DNA of 50,854 nucleotides from Candidatus Dojkabacteria bacterium. GTDB lineage: Bacteria; Patescibacteriota; Dojkabacteria; B142; JAFGFJ01. Shown here piece after piece: positions 1 through 9,645 of the stretch (the first letter of the stretch is position 1; every line of letters starts with the position of its first letter). The position numbers and the translations under genes were made by a program. The DNA is taken from positions 1-50,854 of the forward strand of contig JAFGFJ010000004.1 of assembly GCA_016931155.1 (NCBI GenBank), read 5' to 3'. Under the pieces are notes generated by a model. The model was not told where the DNA came from, did no database searches, and saw only the letters and a list, made by a program, of their open reading frames with translations.

Positions 1-1
1 A

Positions 2-3000
2 GGTATCTGTCAGGACGGTAACTATACTGTAGCAATTAAGTCTACTGATGCTGCAGGAAATGCTTCCGGCACAACAAAGCATGTTGTTGAGAGGGATACT
101 GTGAGACCGGAGACGCCAAATCTTAATGTCTCGAAATCAGGTGGTATTGGAAATGAGGTTTTGGGCTTGATGATTTCTGGCGAGAAGAATTCAACAGCTT
201 TAGTTACAGTTATTGAAGATGGGAGAACAAGTAAAAATATTTCGGTAAATCTCGGAAGCAATGGAAGCTACTCAGCGACCAACTTAGTGGGGTTCCTTAA
301 ATGTGGAAATGTTAGATACACCATTGTTGTCAGGATTGAAGATTCTGCAAAGAATATATCTTTAGCAACAAGCAGTAGTATAGCGACAGGAGAATGCCCT
401 ACATGTTCTAATGGTGGTAAGTTAGCTTTTCCTGTAAGACCCGATTATATTATAACGTCAGGATTTAGAACTCCTGAAAGACCAACACATGAAGGCCTAG
501 ATATGATAAGAAAAGGAGGTGATAGTTACAGGGCAGATATTTATGCTACAGGTGCAGGACAAATTATAAGATCAACTCATACTAGAGGAGAACAATGGGG
601 CAAACCAAATTATGTCACTCTTAAACATGATGATGGCAAGGTGACAGAATACTGGCATCTTGACAATGAATCATCAGATAACGATCCAATAGGAATTGGA
701 CAGAGGACCGGTACCATGACAGTTCTTGGCCATATGGGAAAAACGGGAGAGTCTACTGGGGTTCATCTGCATTTTGGAGTGTACATAGCAGGGAGCTCTG
801 TGAATCCAGAATACTACATCGGTGATAAGGAAGATCCTGGTTGTGCTATGGAAATTTCAGCCGATGCTGATAAATCCATACAACTCAAAGAATCACAATT
901 AGGCAGTCCAAATAGAGATGGTGGTATTCATGATTGGTGTGGAACAAAAGTACAAGATTATTATAGTATTGGGAATCATGGAGACAGCATTATCATGTAT
1001 AACCCAAATGATAGGCAAGCTTATCTTATAACAGGTGGTATCTGGGAAACTTACTGGAAGAATGGTGCATGTTCAGAGTTTGGTTACCCTAAGATGGATG
1101 AAGAAAAGAGCGGAAGACTCGAAGGCTGGTACCAATTTTTTGATAAAGCAAATATTTACTGGTCAAAAGATAGCGTTAAATCCCAACCAGGAATAGTAAA
1201 GGGATATATTAGAGATTATTATGAGAACAAAGGAGGTACATGGAGCTACCTTGGTTTCCCTGAAGATAAAGAATGGAATGCCACTTCAACATGTAACACG
1301 ACAGGGACTCATCAGAACTTTACATCAGGTAAAATATACGCTTCTCAAATTGGTCAAGCTGACTGGGAATACGGGGGAGATTTTTTGAATTTACAGGGTG
1401 ATACCATAAAACATTATTGGGATTTAGGCGAGATGAATGGAGAATTGGGTTGGCCAAAATCCGGCTCTTACAGAAAGTCGACTGATAATATATATCTTGA
1501 AAATGGAGAAATTCATCAAACAGGAATTTTTGATACTGGCGTTAATCATAAAATTTACGGTGGGTGCTCAGATCTAAGCCAGAGGAAAAATGATCCTGAT
1601 AATTATACTGCAAAGCTTATTCAAGCAAAAGAAAACACTTTTACTTCATATCAAAGAGTTAATGGAGGTAATGGAAATGGTGCTGTCCATCAGTGGACTT
1701 GTGGTGGAAATACAATGTGGCTTGCTAATTACAATAAAGTTGGTGGGCACGGGAATTCTGTAATTATCGCAAATGAAAATCTGAATGAAGCGTTTCTTCT
1801 GACTGGAGAAATCTGGAATAAATATAGAGATAATAATGGCTGCTCCATACTTAAGAAGCCAACTGCTGATGAGTATGATACTGGGATTCATAAAACCTGG
1901 CTTTGGAAATCCGGAACAAGCCTAAGACAAACTTTTGAAAGTGGGGATGTCTACAGCTTTGGCACTTTCAACTTAATTGGTCAAGAAACAAGGCATACAC
2001 ATATTATTTATGGAAATGTTAAAACGAAATATGATGCTAACAGTGGCATGAACGGAAGTTATAAATTCTTAAAATCGGATAGGTATTCATATAACGAAAA
2101 TGATGTAAAGACATTCTGTCAGGATTCTGAAGGCGGAAGAATTTGTGAGAATGATATTCCCGCACTTACTGATGAACAGAAAAAACTTGGAGAATTATTG
2201 GGTAGGTTTGTAAGTAAAAATGAAATAAAAGATCAATGTAGTTTGAGAGTAGTTAGTATTGATGATGGAATTGCCTACTACGATAATGGTTTCGCAGGTA
2301 AGATCACTGGGAACATTTATAGAAAATGGCAGCCAGGTTGTAATACTTATGGGAAACCGGTTTCATCAATACAGAGTGTTAACAGTAGAGGTATGGAAGG
2401 TGTATTCCAGAGATTCCAATTCAATAACTGGGATAGGGTTTATGATTTCTATGACTCTAATTTTGGAACAATAATACTTGAAGGAGATAGTAGAAATATG
2501 TATATAAAGTATGGTTTTGACAACTTAGGTTTCCCAAAGACAAGTGCGCTCAATAACGCGAAAGCAAACTGTGAGAAAGGCATTAAAGCTGGACATTATC
2601 TTGATGTACAAAAAGGCAGGGTATATAAGAGTGATTATGGAACTTTTTGGGTTAAAGGTGGAGGTATGAATGGAGTCGAAAAATACTTCTGGGAAAATGG
2701 GGCACATGAAAAGATTGGACTTCCGAAAGGGGATGAATATACAAGCGGATTATTGGGATCGACATTAACCCAGGAATTTGAACTGGCAAAAATATACGAC
2801 CCTCTTATAGGTGGAGCTAAAACTAATCCAGAAACGTTCTATTGTCCAGGTCAGGAGCCAACACCTACTCCTATGCCAACACAAACACCAGAGCCAACAA
2901 CTACACCCACACCAACTGATCCAAAAGAGGCTGAATGTCAGGCAAAAGGATTAATTAAGTATACAAATCCAAATAATGCGAATGATGTTGTTTGTGCAAA

Positions 3001-3640
3001 AATTCTTAACGTCCCTTATATAAACCAATACCTAGATTCTTCTGATCCTAAGGAAGGTGAAATGTGTGCCGCCGCCGCAGCTGTTATGGCTACAGCATAC
3101 TTTAAGAAAATACCAATAGGAGAGAATAGTAAGGCAATCGCGGATTATATGTCACAAAACCAAGGACAGGATTTATATAATGGGAAAGAAGTAGATACAG
3201 AAGTTGGGAAATTGAAAACTTGCTATAATGGTGCTTTTGGATATACTGGCATACATGTATCGTGTAACTCTGGATCAATTGAAGGAGTAAGAGCTTATCT
3301 TAAATATATGGGATTATCTTATAGTTCACCTGACTGGCTTGGATCTTTAACTTATTTAAAGAATGCTATTAATAACGAGAATCCAGTGATTATAAGCTAT
3401 GTATACGAGCCTACAGGTTTTGGACATGTAACTATTGTAAAGGGTTATACAGAAGATGGAAGATTTATAATGGCTGATTCATATAGAGACACATTTAAAA
3501 CTCCACCTAATGGGGATGGTAAAGCTAATATAAATGGTAATGGTGCTATTTATGATTTTATAAAAGTAAATGCAGAGTCAAAAAAGACAATAGGAGAAGC
3601 TCTTTATCCTATTAAATATTTATTAGAAGTTAAACCATGA
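2..3640 (+). CDS. Large modular exoprotein, 5'-truncated by the window edge: Ig-like repeat remnant, M23/LytM peptidase, about seven LGFP-like repeats, Pro/Thr linker, C-terminal C39-like cysteine peptidase
   Basis: Frame 2 is open from base 2 (GICQDGNYTVAIKSTDAAGNASG...), so the listed GTG at 101 is probably internal. M23 motifs THEGLD and GVHLHFGVY; repeats such as YLGFPEDKE, ELGWPKSG, EFGYPKMDE, NLGFPKTSA, KIGLPKGDE; linker PTPTPMPTQTPEPTTTPTPTDP; C39-like LNVPYINQY...CAAAAAVMA...GFGHVTIVKGY. Confidence 0.9.
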   Translation, partial: GICQDGNYTVAIKSTDAAGNASGTTKHVVERDTVRPETPNLNVSKSGGIGNEVLGLMISGEKNSTALVTVIEDGRTSKNISVNLGSNGSYSATNLVGFLKCGNVRYTIVVRIEDSAKNISLATSSSIATGECPTCSNGGKLAFPVRPDYIITSGFRTPERPTHEGLDMIRKGGDSYRADIYATGAGQIIRSTHTRGEQWGKPNYVTLKHDDGKVTEYWHLDNESSDNDPIGIGQRTGTMTVLGHMGKTGESTGVHLHFGVYIAGSSVNPEYYIGDKEDPGCAMEISADADKSIQLKESQLGSPNRDGGIHDWCGTKVQDYYSIGNHGDSIIMYNPNDRQAYLITGGIWETYWKNGACSEFGYPKMDEEKSGRLEGWYQFFDKANIYWSKDSVKSQPGIVKGYIRDYYENKGGTWSYLGFPEDKEWNATSTCNTTGTHQNFTSGKIYASQIGQADWEYGGDFLNLQGDTIKHYWDLGEMNGELGWPKSGSYRKSTDNIYLENGEIHQTGIFDTGVNHKIYGGCSDLSQRKNDPDNYTAKLIQAKENTFTSYQRVNGGNGNGAVHQWTCGGNTMWLANYNKVGGHGNSVIIANENLNEAFLLTGEIWNKYRDNNGCSILKKPTADEYDTGIHKTWLWKSGTSLRQTFESGDVYSFGTFNLIGQETRHTHIIYGNVKTKYDANSGMNGSYKFLKSDRYSYNENDVKTFCQDSEGGRICENDIPALTDEQKKLGELLGRFVSKNEIKDQCSLRVVSIDDGIAYYDNGFAGKITGNIYRKWQPGCNTYGKPVSSIQSVNSRGMEGVFQRFQFNNWDRVYDFYDSNFGTIILEGDSRNMYIKYGFDNLGFPKTSALNNAKANCEKGIKAGHYLDVQKGRVYKSDYGTFWVKGGGMNGVEKYFWENGAHEKIGLPKGDEYTSGLLGSTLTQEFELAKIYDPLIGGAKTNPETFYCPGQEPTPTPMPTQTPEPTTTPTPTDPKEAECQAKGLIKYTNPNNANDVVCAKILNVPYINQYLDSSDPKEGEMCAAAAAVMATAYFKKIPIGENSKAIADYMSQNQGQDLYNGKEVDTEVGKLKTCYNGAFGYTGIHVSCNSGSIEGVRAYLKYMGLSYSSPDWLGSLTYLKNAINNENPVIISYVYEPTGFGHVTIVKGYTEDGRFIMADSYRDTFKTPPNGDGKANINGNGAIYDFIKVNAESKKTIGEALYPIKYLLEVKP

Positions 3641-4209
3641 AAAAAACACATATTATAATAATTGTACTAGTAACATTTGTAGCATTGGGAGCCATACCTC
3701 TATTTGTTCTTTTACAGCCCGTGTACTTTAAAGCTAATATTTCTATATATGAACTATCGCTTGAATTTCCTAAAAGAAAATGGAAAGTGGAAGAACAAGC
3801 AGAAGATTTTATACAAATAAAGAATAAAAATGGATCATCAATATTACTAAAAACAAGGAGAGTGGATTATAATGCTATTCCTCACAATGGTATTAATTTA
3901 AGAGATGTAGCCGAATTCCCATTACAAGATGGCTTTGAGAGAATTAATGAAATAAAAGGTTCTACTATCTATAGACACGATAATTGTATTTTCCCTAAGG
4001 ATGAGGAAAATAACAAGTTTTTAAATTTTACACTTTTTGGATCCAATCCTAGTGGGAATCTTTCTTATTCCTTTGTTGATAAAAATAATATTGAATGGAC
4101 TATTATATATTCATTTGCTAATGAGACTTCTTGCAATGATTCCCAGACAGAAGATGCTATAAATGAAATGGACGAAATAGTTAAGTCGATTCAAATAGAA
4201 GAAAAATAA
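3637..4209 (+). CDS. Hypothetical membrane-anchored or secreted protein
   Basis: ATGA overlap with the upstream stop; N-terminal hydrophobic segment MKKTHIIIIVLVTFVALGAIPLFVLL. Confidence 0.8.
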   Translation: MKKTHIIIIVLVTFVALGAIPLFVLLQPVYFKANISIYELSLEFPKRKWKVEEQAEDFIQIKNKNGSSILLKTRRVDYNAIPHNGINLRDVAEFPLQDGFERINEIKGSTIYRHDNCIFPKDEENNKFLNFTLFGSNPSGNLSYSFVDKNNIEWTIIYSFANETSCNDSQTEDAINEMDEIVKSIQIEEK

Positions 4210-5594
4210 TGAAAAAGATATTTTCAATAATAGTCTCCTTTATTTTTATTTACACTGTTTACACAACAAAAGTTAAAGCTGATGTTGCTCCCATTGAGTA
4301 TTGGGGTAATGGAATTGTGACAGGAGAACATTATCAAATAGCTTTAGATAAGGAAATTTTGAAATTTAATGTATTCGAAGATAATATGTGTGGAAACAAT
4401 GGAATAGAATTTTGTAGTAGTTATTTTGACGTAAATGTAGAATTCTATTTTAATAATCCTGGAGAAGATATTAATGTAGAAGTATTTTTCCCAGTTCCTG
4501 GAGCAAATATGAACGAAGGTCATGTAAGAGAGATTGTCGATTCCTTCTCAATGAATATGAATGGTGAAAATACAGAACTTCTTACCAAGAATATTGATCC
4601 CGTATTAATTGCTAAGCCAGTTCTTGATCCCAAGGATACAACTGTAAACGTATATAGTACTCTACATTTCAAAAAAGGAGAAAACAAACTCATTGTAAAG
4701 TATAAAAATCCCCTAACTTCCAGTTACGTGGGCGGATATAAACACCTGCTATATATTCTTACAACTGGAAGTGCTTGGGAAGGGTCAATTGACGAATTAA
4801 TTATAGAAGTAAATTTCCAGTACCCGATTAGTTTCCTAAGATATGAAAATTCTGATGCCTATTATTTGGAGCAAAAGAGTGCAAATCTGCTTAGATACTC
4901 AGCTAAAAACGTAGAACCAATAGATGATCTTGAAGTAAGTTTCATGCCTTATCATGTATGGCAAAAAGTGTCCCCATTCTTACAAGGGAATGAATATAGT
5001 CTTTCTTTAAAAGAGAGATTTGAACTCGATGAATATTTAAGTGATTGGCTAGGTAATAAAGGTCATGTGGAGCTAGCAGGTATATTTGAAGATATGTATT
5101 ATCACAACTTAATCATTCTAGTTGAAGATGGTTATGACGTAGGGGATTGGAAAAAAGAAGAATATGCGAGATACCTTTCAAGGAAGTATAGAGAACTAGA
5201 ATTACAAAATGGAGCTTGTTATTTTGAACCTACTCCGTGGAATATGTACTTATCTGACACATTGTTTAAATCGCTAAAAGAAAGAATTGTAAAATATGCA
5301 GGAGAGAAATATTTAGATGAAAAAGATTTCGAAGTTGATTGTAATAAATACAAGGAACAAAAAGCTGAGTATCCTCAAACAAACTATATTCCCAGCCCTT
5401 ATGATCCTATTAATCCTTATCTGGTGACCATTAAACATTATGAATATTTTGTTGTAGGAGAAGCTATAGTCATTTTTATACTTATTGCCTTACTATTTAG
5501 AAGGAAAATAGCAGGAGGATTCAGGAGACTACTCAGTGTAATTAAAAAGAAAAAGCTACCAGAAAATAAAGGTAAAAAACTTCAAGAGAAATAA
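4209..5594 (+). CDS. Hypothetical exported protein with a C-terminal TM anchor and basic tail
   Basis: Signal-like N-terminus; C-terminal YFVVGEAIVIFILIALLFRRK followed by a Lys/Arg-rich tail; overlaps the upstream stop. Confidence 0.8.
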   Translation: MKKIFSIIVSFIFIYTVYTTKVKADVAPIEYWGNGIVTGEHYQIALDKEILKFNVFEDNMCGNNGIEFCSSYFDVNVEFYFNNPGEDINVEVFFPVPGANMNEGHVREIVDSFSMNMNGENTELLTKNIDPVLIAKPVLDPKDTTVNVYSTLHFKKGENKLIVKYKNPLTSSYVGGYKHLLYILTTGSAWEGSIDELIIEVNFQYPISFLRYENSDAYYLEQKSANLLRYSAKNVEPIDDLEVSFMPYHVWQKVSPFLQGNEYSLSLKERFELDEYLSDWLGNKGHVELAGIFEDMYYHNLIILVEDGYDVGDWKKEEYARYLSRKYRELELQNGACYFEPTPWNMYLSDTLFKSLKERIVKYAGEKYLDEKDFEVDCNKYKEQKAEYPQTNYIPSPYDPINPYLVTIKHYEYFVVGEAIVIFILIALLFRRKIAGGFRRLLSVIKKKKLPENKGKKLQEK

Positions 5595-5610
5595 ATCTTA
5601 AATCTCATTT

Positions 5611-6621
5611 ATGAAAAAGCAAAAATTTAATATGAGTAAAAAGTATTTGGCAATTTTACTAATTATAAGTGCTTTTATATTACTACTATCGCTTATTACG
5701 CTTGTCCCTCTGCCTTTTAGAGCTTCTTATGCGAATGCTCAACTCAACAATATTGTCGCAGGTAAAAGTTTTATTAAGAACCGAAATGTATTTTTTCCTG
5801 AAGTTATAGTATTTACCAAGGAAGATGATGGAGATGTAACTGCAAATTTCGTAAAGCTAAAGCGTAACTTCTTAGTTTGGTGGGAAGTAGACTCAATTTC
5901 TACTCAAGAAGTGGATAATAAATTCGAAAAAAAATCTACAGACACAATTGTAGCAAGCCTGACTGATGAGATTGAACAAGGAAAATTAAATAGTGGTGAT
6001 AATATCGATGCCGACCAAATCAGTGATTATGATATGAGAATAAAAGAACTTAATGATAAAGAATACGAAGTGATAGCTCAATACACCAATGAAGCAGGAG
6101 ATAAAGTACTTAAACTAAAATTAGATGGGAAAGGAGGCACGTATTTGACTCTAAATGAACAGTTTCTTCCTATTTCGGGGAACATCTCATCCCCTGCAAT
6201 CTCTCCTACAGGTGATGAGATATGCTATAGCAAATATCAACAATCAAGTGAAAAAGAACATGAGGTTTATTCTGGTAAGGTTTATTGTATAAATATAGAT
6301 ACAAAGAAAGAAGAAGAAATATATAGTTTTGGGGGAAACGTAGTCGCATCAATAGGGGTAAACAAGAAATATGTGATTTATTCATTATCAAATGGAGAGA
6401 TCGGAGTGGTTGGGCTTTCTTCAAGGCAAAAAACGAAGTTATTAGGTCTTCAGATGCTTCCTCAATCAGATCCTGGAAGGGTAATTTTTGCAGACGAACA
6501 GTCAGCTATCATTGATCCAAATGATTATGAAAAACTTGTGAATAACAATCAAAGAATGATTAGTATTGATCTACTGGACTTGACTTACAGTGAGAAAACT
6601 AACCCTTTGTCAGCACAATGA
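5611..6621 (+). CDS. Hypothetical membrane-anchored protein, possibly with TolB/beta-propeller-like repeats
   Basis: N-terminal TM; ISPAISPTGDEICYSK resembles WD40/TolB-type blades. Confidence 0.7.
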   Translation: MKKQKFNMSKKYLAILLIISAFILLLSLITLVPLPFRASYANAQLNNIVAGKSFIKNRNVFFPEVIVFTKEDDGDVTANFVKLKRNFLVWWEVDSISTQEVDNKFEKKSTDTIVASLTDEIEQGKLNSGDNIDADQISDYDMRIKELNDKEYEVIAQYTNEAGDKVLKLKLDGKGGTYLTLNEQFLPISGNISSPAISPTGDEICYSKYQQSSEKEHEVYSGKVYCINIDTKKEEEIYSFGGNVVASIGVNKKYVIYSLSNGEIGVVGLSSRQKTKLLGLQMLPQSDPGRVIFADEQSAIIDPNDYEKLVNNNQRMISIDLLDLTYSEKTNPLSAQ

Positions 6622-6767
6622 CATTTTTAGCACAAAATATGGGCATGGTACATAATGATTCTTCTGATGGTAGATGGGAAGTGAAGAGTAATACGATAGA
6701 ATTGCCTCCTGGTTCATTAATGTATAGTGTGGGTTGGTATAAATTTAGTGGGTCTAGACTAGATTAG
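6618..6767 (+). pseudogene. Short 49-codon ORF running into the putative left end of the IS; possible 5' fragment of an interrupted gene
   Basis: Starts at an ATGA overlap with the 5611-6621 stop; the stop lies just after GGGTCTAGACTAG, the putative IS end. Confidence 0.4.
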
Positions 6768-7406
6768 AGTGGTTGAAACGTTTAAAAACTAGTTATGACA
6801 ATGGAAAACAAGTATTTAGTTGAGGCTCGAATTACAGAGAGCAAATTCAGGGAAATATTGAGATATTTTAGCGAAGATGAAACAGCAACGAAGACAGCTA
6901 GGTACTCAAAAACAAATCGAAACACAGTGAATAGACTCTATGGACTATTCCGCCTAAGAATAGCAAAGATGAGCATTATTTCATTGCCAGAGCTTGGAGA
7001 ATTTGAAATAGATGAGAGCTATTTTGGAGCAAGAAGAGTTAGGGGAAAAAGAGGACGAGGTGCAGCAGGTAAAACTCCAGTATTCGGGATATTGAAACGG
7101 AAAGGCAAAGTATATGTGAACATAGTAAAGAACTGTAAAAAGGAGCAACTGATGCCAATTATCGAAGGCAGAGTACTGGAAGGATCAACGATATATTCTG
7201 ATGGATGGAAGAGCTATGACGGTCTAATACTTAATGGGTATGACCATTATCGCGTGTATCACAGTAAGAATGAATTTGCCAGGGGGAAGACACATATTAA
7301 TGGGATAGAGAGCTTCTGGAGTTACACTAAGAGAAGGATGGCAAAGTTTAATGGCTTAAGTGATGATGTGTTTCATCTTCATCTAAAAGAATCTGAATGG
7401 AGGTAA
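6750..7406 (+). mobile_element. Truncated IS1595-family (ISXO2-like) insertion sequence remnant
   Basis: Contains the transposase ORF; putative left end GGGTCTAGACTAGATTAG near 6750; no matching inverted copy found near 7406. Boundaries approximate. Confidence 0.6.
6795..7406 (+). CDS. ISXO2-like (IS1595 family) DDE transposase, apparently C-terminally truncated
   Basis: GEFEIDESYFGARRVRGKRGRGAAGKTPVFGILKRKGKVYV...IYSDGWKSYDGL...GKTHINGIESFWSYTKRRMAKFNGL...HLKESEWR; stops where family members usually continue for about 15-25 residues. Confidence 0.85.
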   Translation: MTMENKYLVEARITESKFREILRYFSEDETATKTARYSKTNRNTVNRLYGLFRLRIAKMSIISLPELGEFEIDESYFGARRVRGKRGRGAAGKTPVFGILKRKGKVYVNIVKNCKKEQLMPIIEGRVLEGSTIYSDGWKSYDGLILNGYDHYRVYHSKNEFARGKTHINGIESFWSYTKRRMAKFNGLSDDVFHLHLKESEWR

Positions 7407-7734
7407 GGATATAGAGCCTAACGGGTATGCTAAAATTTATGCAACCATGGATGGAATAGCTGAGAACATTGGATTTTATGCTGGGTACACTGTAGTATTA
7501 AGTAATAGCAAATACAAGGTATTATATTTTCACTTAGATCCAACTGGAACAAACAATATTTTAGAAAAAGGTGAAAAAAGAACTGTAAAAATGGGAGATG
7601 TAATTGGATTAGCCGATAACACAGGTTTTTCAACTGGTTCTCATTTACACTACGAAATTCATAAAATTGAAAACGGAAAAGAAAGATACGCTACTAAAGC
7701 AGAAATGAATGCCTTGTGGCCACCACCTTTTTAA
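7402..7734 (+). pseudogene. 3' remnant of an M23 peptidase gene
   Basis: The frame reads G-K-D-I-E-P-N-G-Y-A-K-I-Y-A-T-M-D-G from 7402, then GDVIGLADNTGFSTGSHLHYEIHK. The HxH motif is present but the first zinc-ligand His (expected codon 7396-7398) falls in IS-derived sequence. Confidence 0.75.
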
Positions 7735-7750
7735 ATTTTGCCTAACACTA

Positions 7751-9367
7751 ATGAATGAACAATTTAAAAGCAAAAGGTTCTATATTGTTTTGATAATAGT
7801 TACATTTATTGCAATAGTACTGTCAGCACACTTCTTAATCTTCAAAAACACAATAGTCCCTAGTAAAGATAGTATGGTCAATAATGAGAAGAAAGTATTT
7901 ACAGATTTTATGAGTTACCAGGCAAATAGTGTTAGAAATCTTGCCAGTCTTCCTATAACCAGGATTATAGCTGATGACTTTACTGTTGAAAACGAAGTTT
8001 CTACTGGAACAGTGATTAGTTTAGATCTGAAAAAAGAAGATTTAAGCGCAGAATTTGATAATCCGGAGAATTATCCAAGACAAAAATTTCTTACTTCCGA
8101 AAATTACGACTTTGACATTGAAGACCAAATTAATCAAGAGGGAACTACTGAAGTTGAGTATAGAAGATATCTTGACTTAAAAATCAAGGAAACCGTCTAC
8201 AATGAGATATTTTTAAATAATCTCGATGAAGCAGTAAAAATTGATAAATCCATGTACTGGATGAAATATGACAACATTACTTCTAGCAATTTAACCCAAA
8301 CTGAATATGACGGGATAGAACCGCCATCAGACCCGAGTATTACCTTTCAACTTAATGAGAAACAGATTAAAGCTGTCGATTATTTTAAGAAATTAGAAAA
8401 TTTTGAGTCTTCCTCAATTAATGCCTATCCTCTCTTTGAAAATCAACCAATTATCAATCTATTTTCAAAGATAAAGATTATAGAGCAAAAGGATGTAAAA
8501 GGATATTTTGCATTAAAAATTGGGAGTTATGTAGATTTAAGTATATTCGAACAAAAAGAAAAAATCGAAGTTCCGATAGCAAACAGAAGTGAGCTAATCA
8601 GGAGTATACAAAGAGGAAATGTTTTTTTGTTGAATGACTTTGAAATAGAGAGCAACTCAACCACAATAGTATTTAATGAAGCAAAGTTAGGATACTTTCT
8701 TGCCCTCGGAGATGATACCTCACTATTAATACCAGCCTACCATATTAAAGGCAAGTACAAAGATAAAGATGTCGAATTCTATACTTATGCTATCGCTTAT
8801 GAGAAATTATTAGACAAAAACTATGTTTATACAGAAACTCCAAAAATAGCATATATAAATCCAATAGTTGTAACAGAAGTAACTTTTAATCCAACAGATT
8901 CCTACAGGATAAAGGGTGTGTTTAGCGAAACCGATTATCAAGTTAAAGGACAACTTATTTCTAAGCCTCTTAGTGTAGAGAAAAAAAGAATTATCTTTAT
9001 TTTTCCAGATACTACAGATGAGAAATATAATCAAAATGAAGAAATAGCCCATAATATTGACAGAACAATTTGGTTTGATGAAGATGGAACCTTCCAACTC
9101 GAATTTGACGTAAACAATTTCTGGGAGATGTATAATGCAGAAAAAATAAAAAAGGAAGTGCGATCAAAACTGGATAACTATTTTCAATTAGTATTATGTA
9201 TATCCTACAAGGAAATAGCAAATAAGGAGTTTTGTAGTGCGAAATCTATAAGAACATTCTTACCAGTACATAAAAATACAATTGAGACCCTGGAGAATAA
9301 TAATCCAGTCGAAAACAAAAAAGAATCTTTGGACGAGGGATTGATAAGAGAAATCTTCAACCCATAA
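7751..9367 (+). CDS. Hypothetical membrane-anchored protein
   Basis: Likely start is ATG 7751 (MNEQFKSKRFYIVLIIVTFIAIVLSAHFLIF); the 7709 start in the ORF track overlaps the M23 remnant. Confidence 0.7.
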   Translation: MNEQFKSKRFYIVLIIVTFIAIVLSAHFLIFKNTIVPSKDSMVNNEKKVFTDFMSYQANSVRNLASLPITRIIADDFTVENEVSTGTVISLDLKKEDLSAEFDNPENYPRQKFLTSENYDFDIEDQINQEGTTEVEYRRYLDLKIKETVYNEIFLNNLDEAVKIDKSMYWMKYDNITSSNLTQTEYDGIEPPSDPSITFQLNEKQIKAVDYFKKLENFESSSINAYPLFENQPIINLFSKIKIIEQKDVKGYFALKIGSYVDLSIFEQKEKIEVPIANRSELIRSIQRGNVFLLNDFEIESNSTTIVFNEAKLGYFLALGDDTSLLIPAYHIKGKYKDKDVEFYTYAIAYEKLLDKNYVYTETPKIAYINPIVVTEVTFNPTDSYRIKGVFSETDYQVKGQLISKPLSVEKKRIIFIFPDTTDEKYNQNEEIAHNIDRTIWFDEDGTFQLEFDVNNFWEMYNAEKIKKEVRSKLDNYFQLVLCISYKEIANKEFCSAKSIRTFLPVHKNTIETLENNNPVENKKESLDEGLIREIFNP

Positions 9368-9619
9368 ACTCAAGCTGGACGAGAAAGTACTAGCCAGTAG
9401 TATCGAAAGGTACAGTGAATCTGCCTTGGCTGAAGTGACCTCAGATTTTCATGTGGATACAAATTCTCTAAATCTAGACTGTCTAAAAGATGGAGGTGAG
9501 CTTTATCTATTAGACAAAATGTATTTCGAAAATAATAGATTTAGATTACTACAAATAATACAAACCCAAACGTTTTTTATTTCGAAGGATATATAGAAAT
9601 GGTAAAAGAGAAAAAATAG
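9366..9619 (+). pseudogene. Frameshifted coding remnant downstream of 7751-9367
   Basis: Reads KLKLDEKVLASSIERYSESALAEVTSDFHVDTNSLNLDCLKDGGELYLLDKMYFENNRFRLLQIIQTQTFF, then a T6 run after which another frame gives FYFEGYIEMVKEKK*. Confidence 0.45.
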
Positions 9620-9645
9620 ATCATGGGAAAAAAGCCGCAAACCAA

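Noticed and set aside
1646-1891. Antisense and nested short ORFs in the supplied track (e.g. 1646-1891, 6206-6424, 10253-10609, 14272-14643, 23288-23578, 25823-26110)
   Set aside because: They overlap strongly supported genes on the opposite strand or in another frame and show no recognisable motif; typical shadow ORFs.
2850-2930. CCAACACC-type short repeats resembling a repeat array
   Set aside because: Encodes the Pro/Thr linker of the exoprotein; codon-level low complexity. No CRISPR-like direct repeats with unique spacers were seen anywhere in the window.
3637-3640. Possible alternative genetic code (UGA recoded), as in some Patescibacteria
   Set aside because: TGA acts as a stop in ATGA overlaps here and at 6619-6621, with complete proteins on both sides; standard code fits.
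7709-7750. Upstream start for the 7751-9367 gene
   Set aside because: This segment overlaps the M23 remnant in another frame, and the signal-anchor begins right after ATG 7751.
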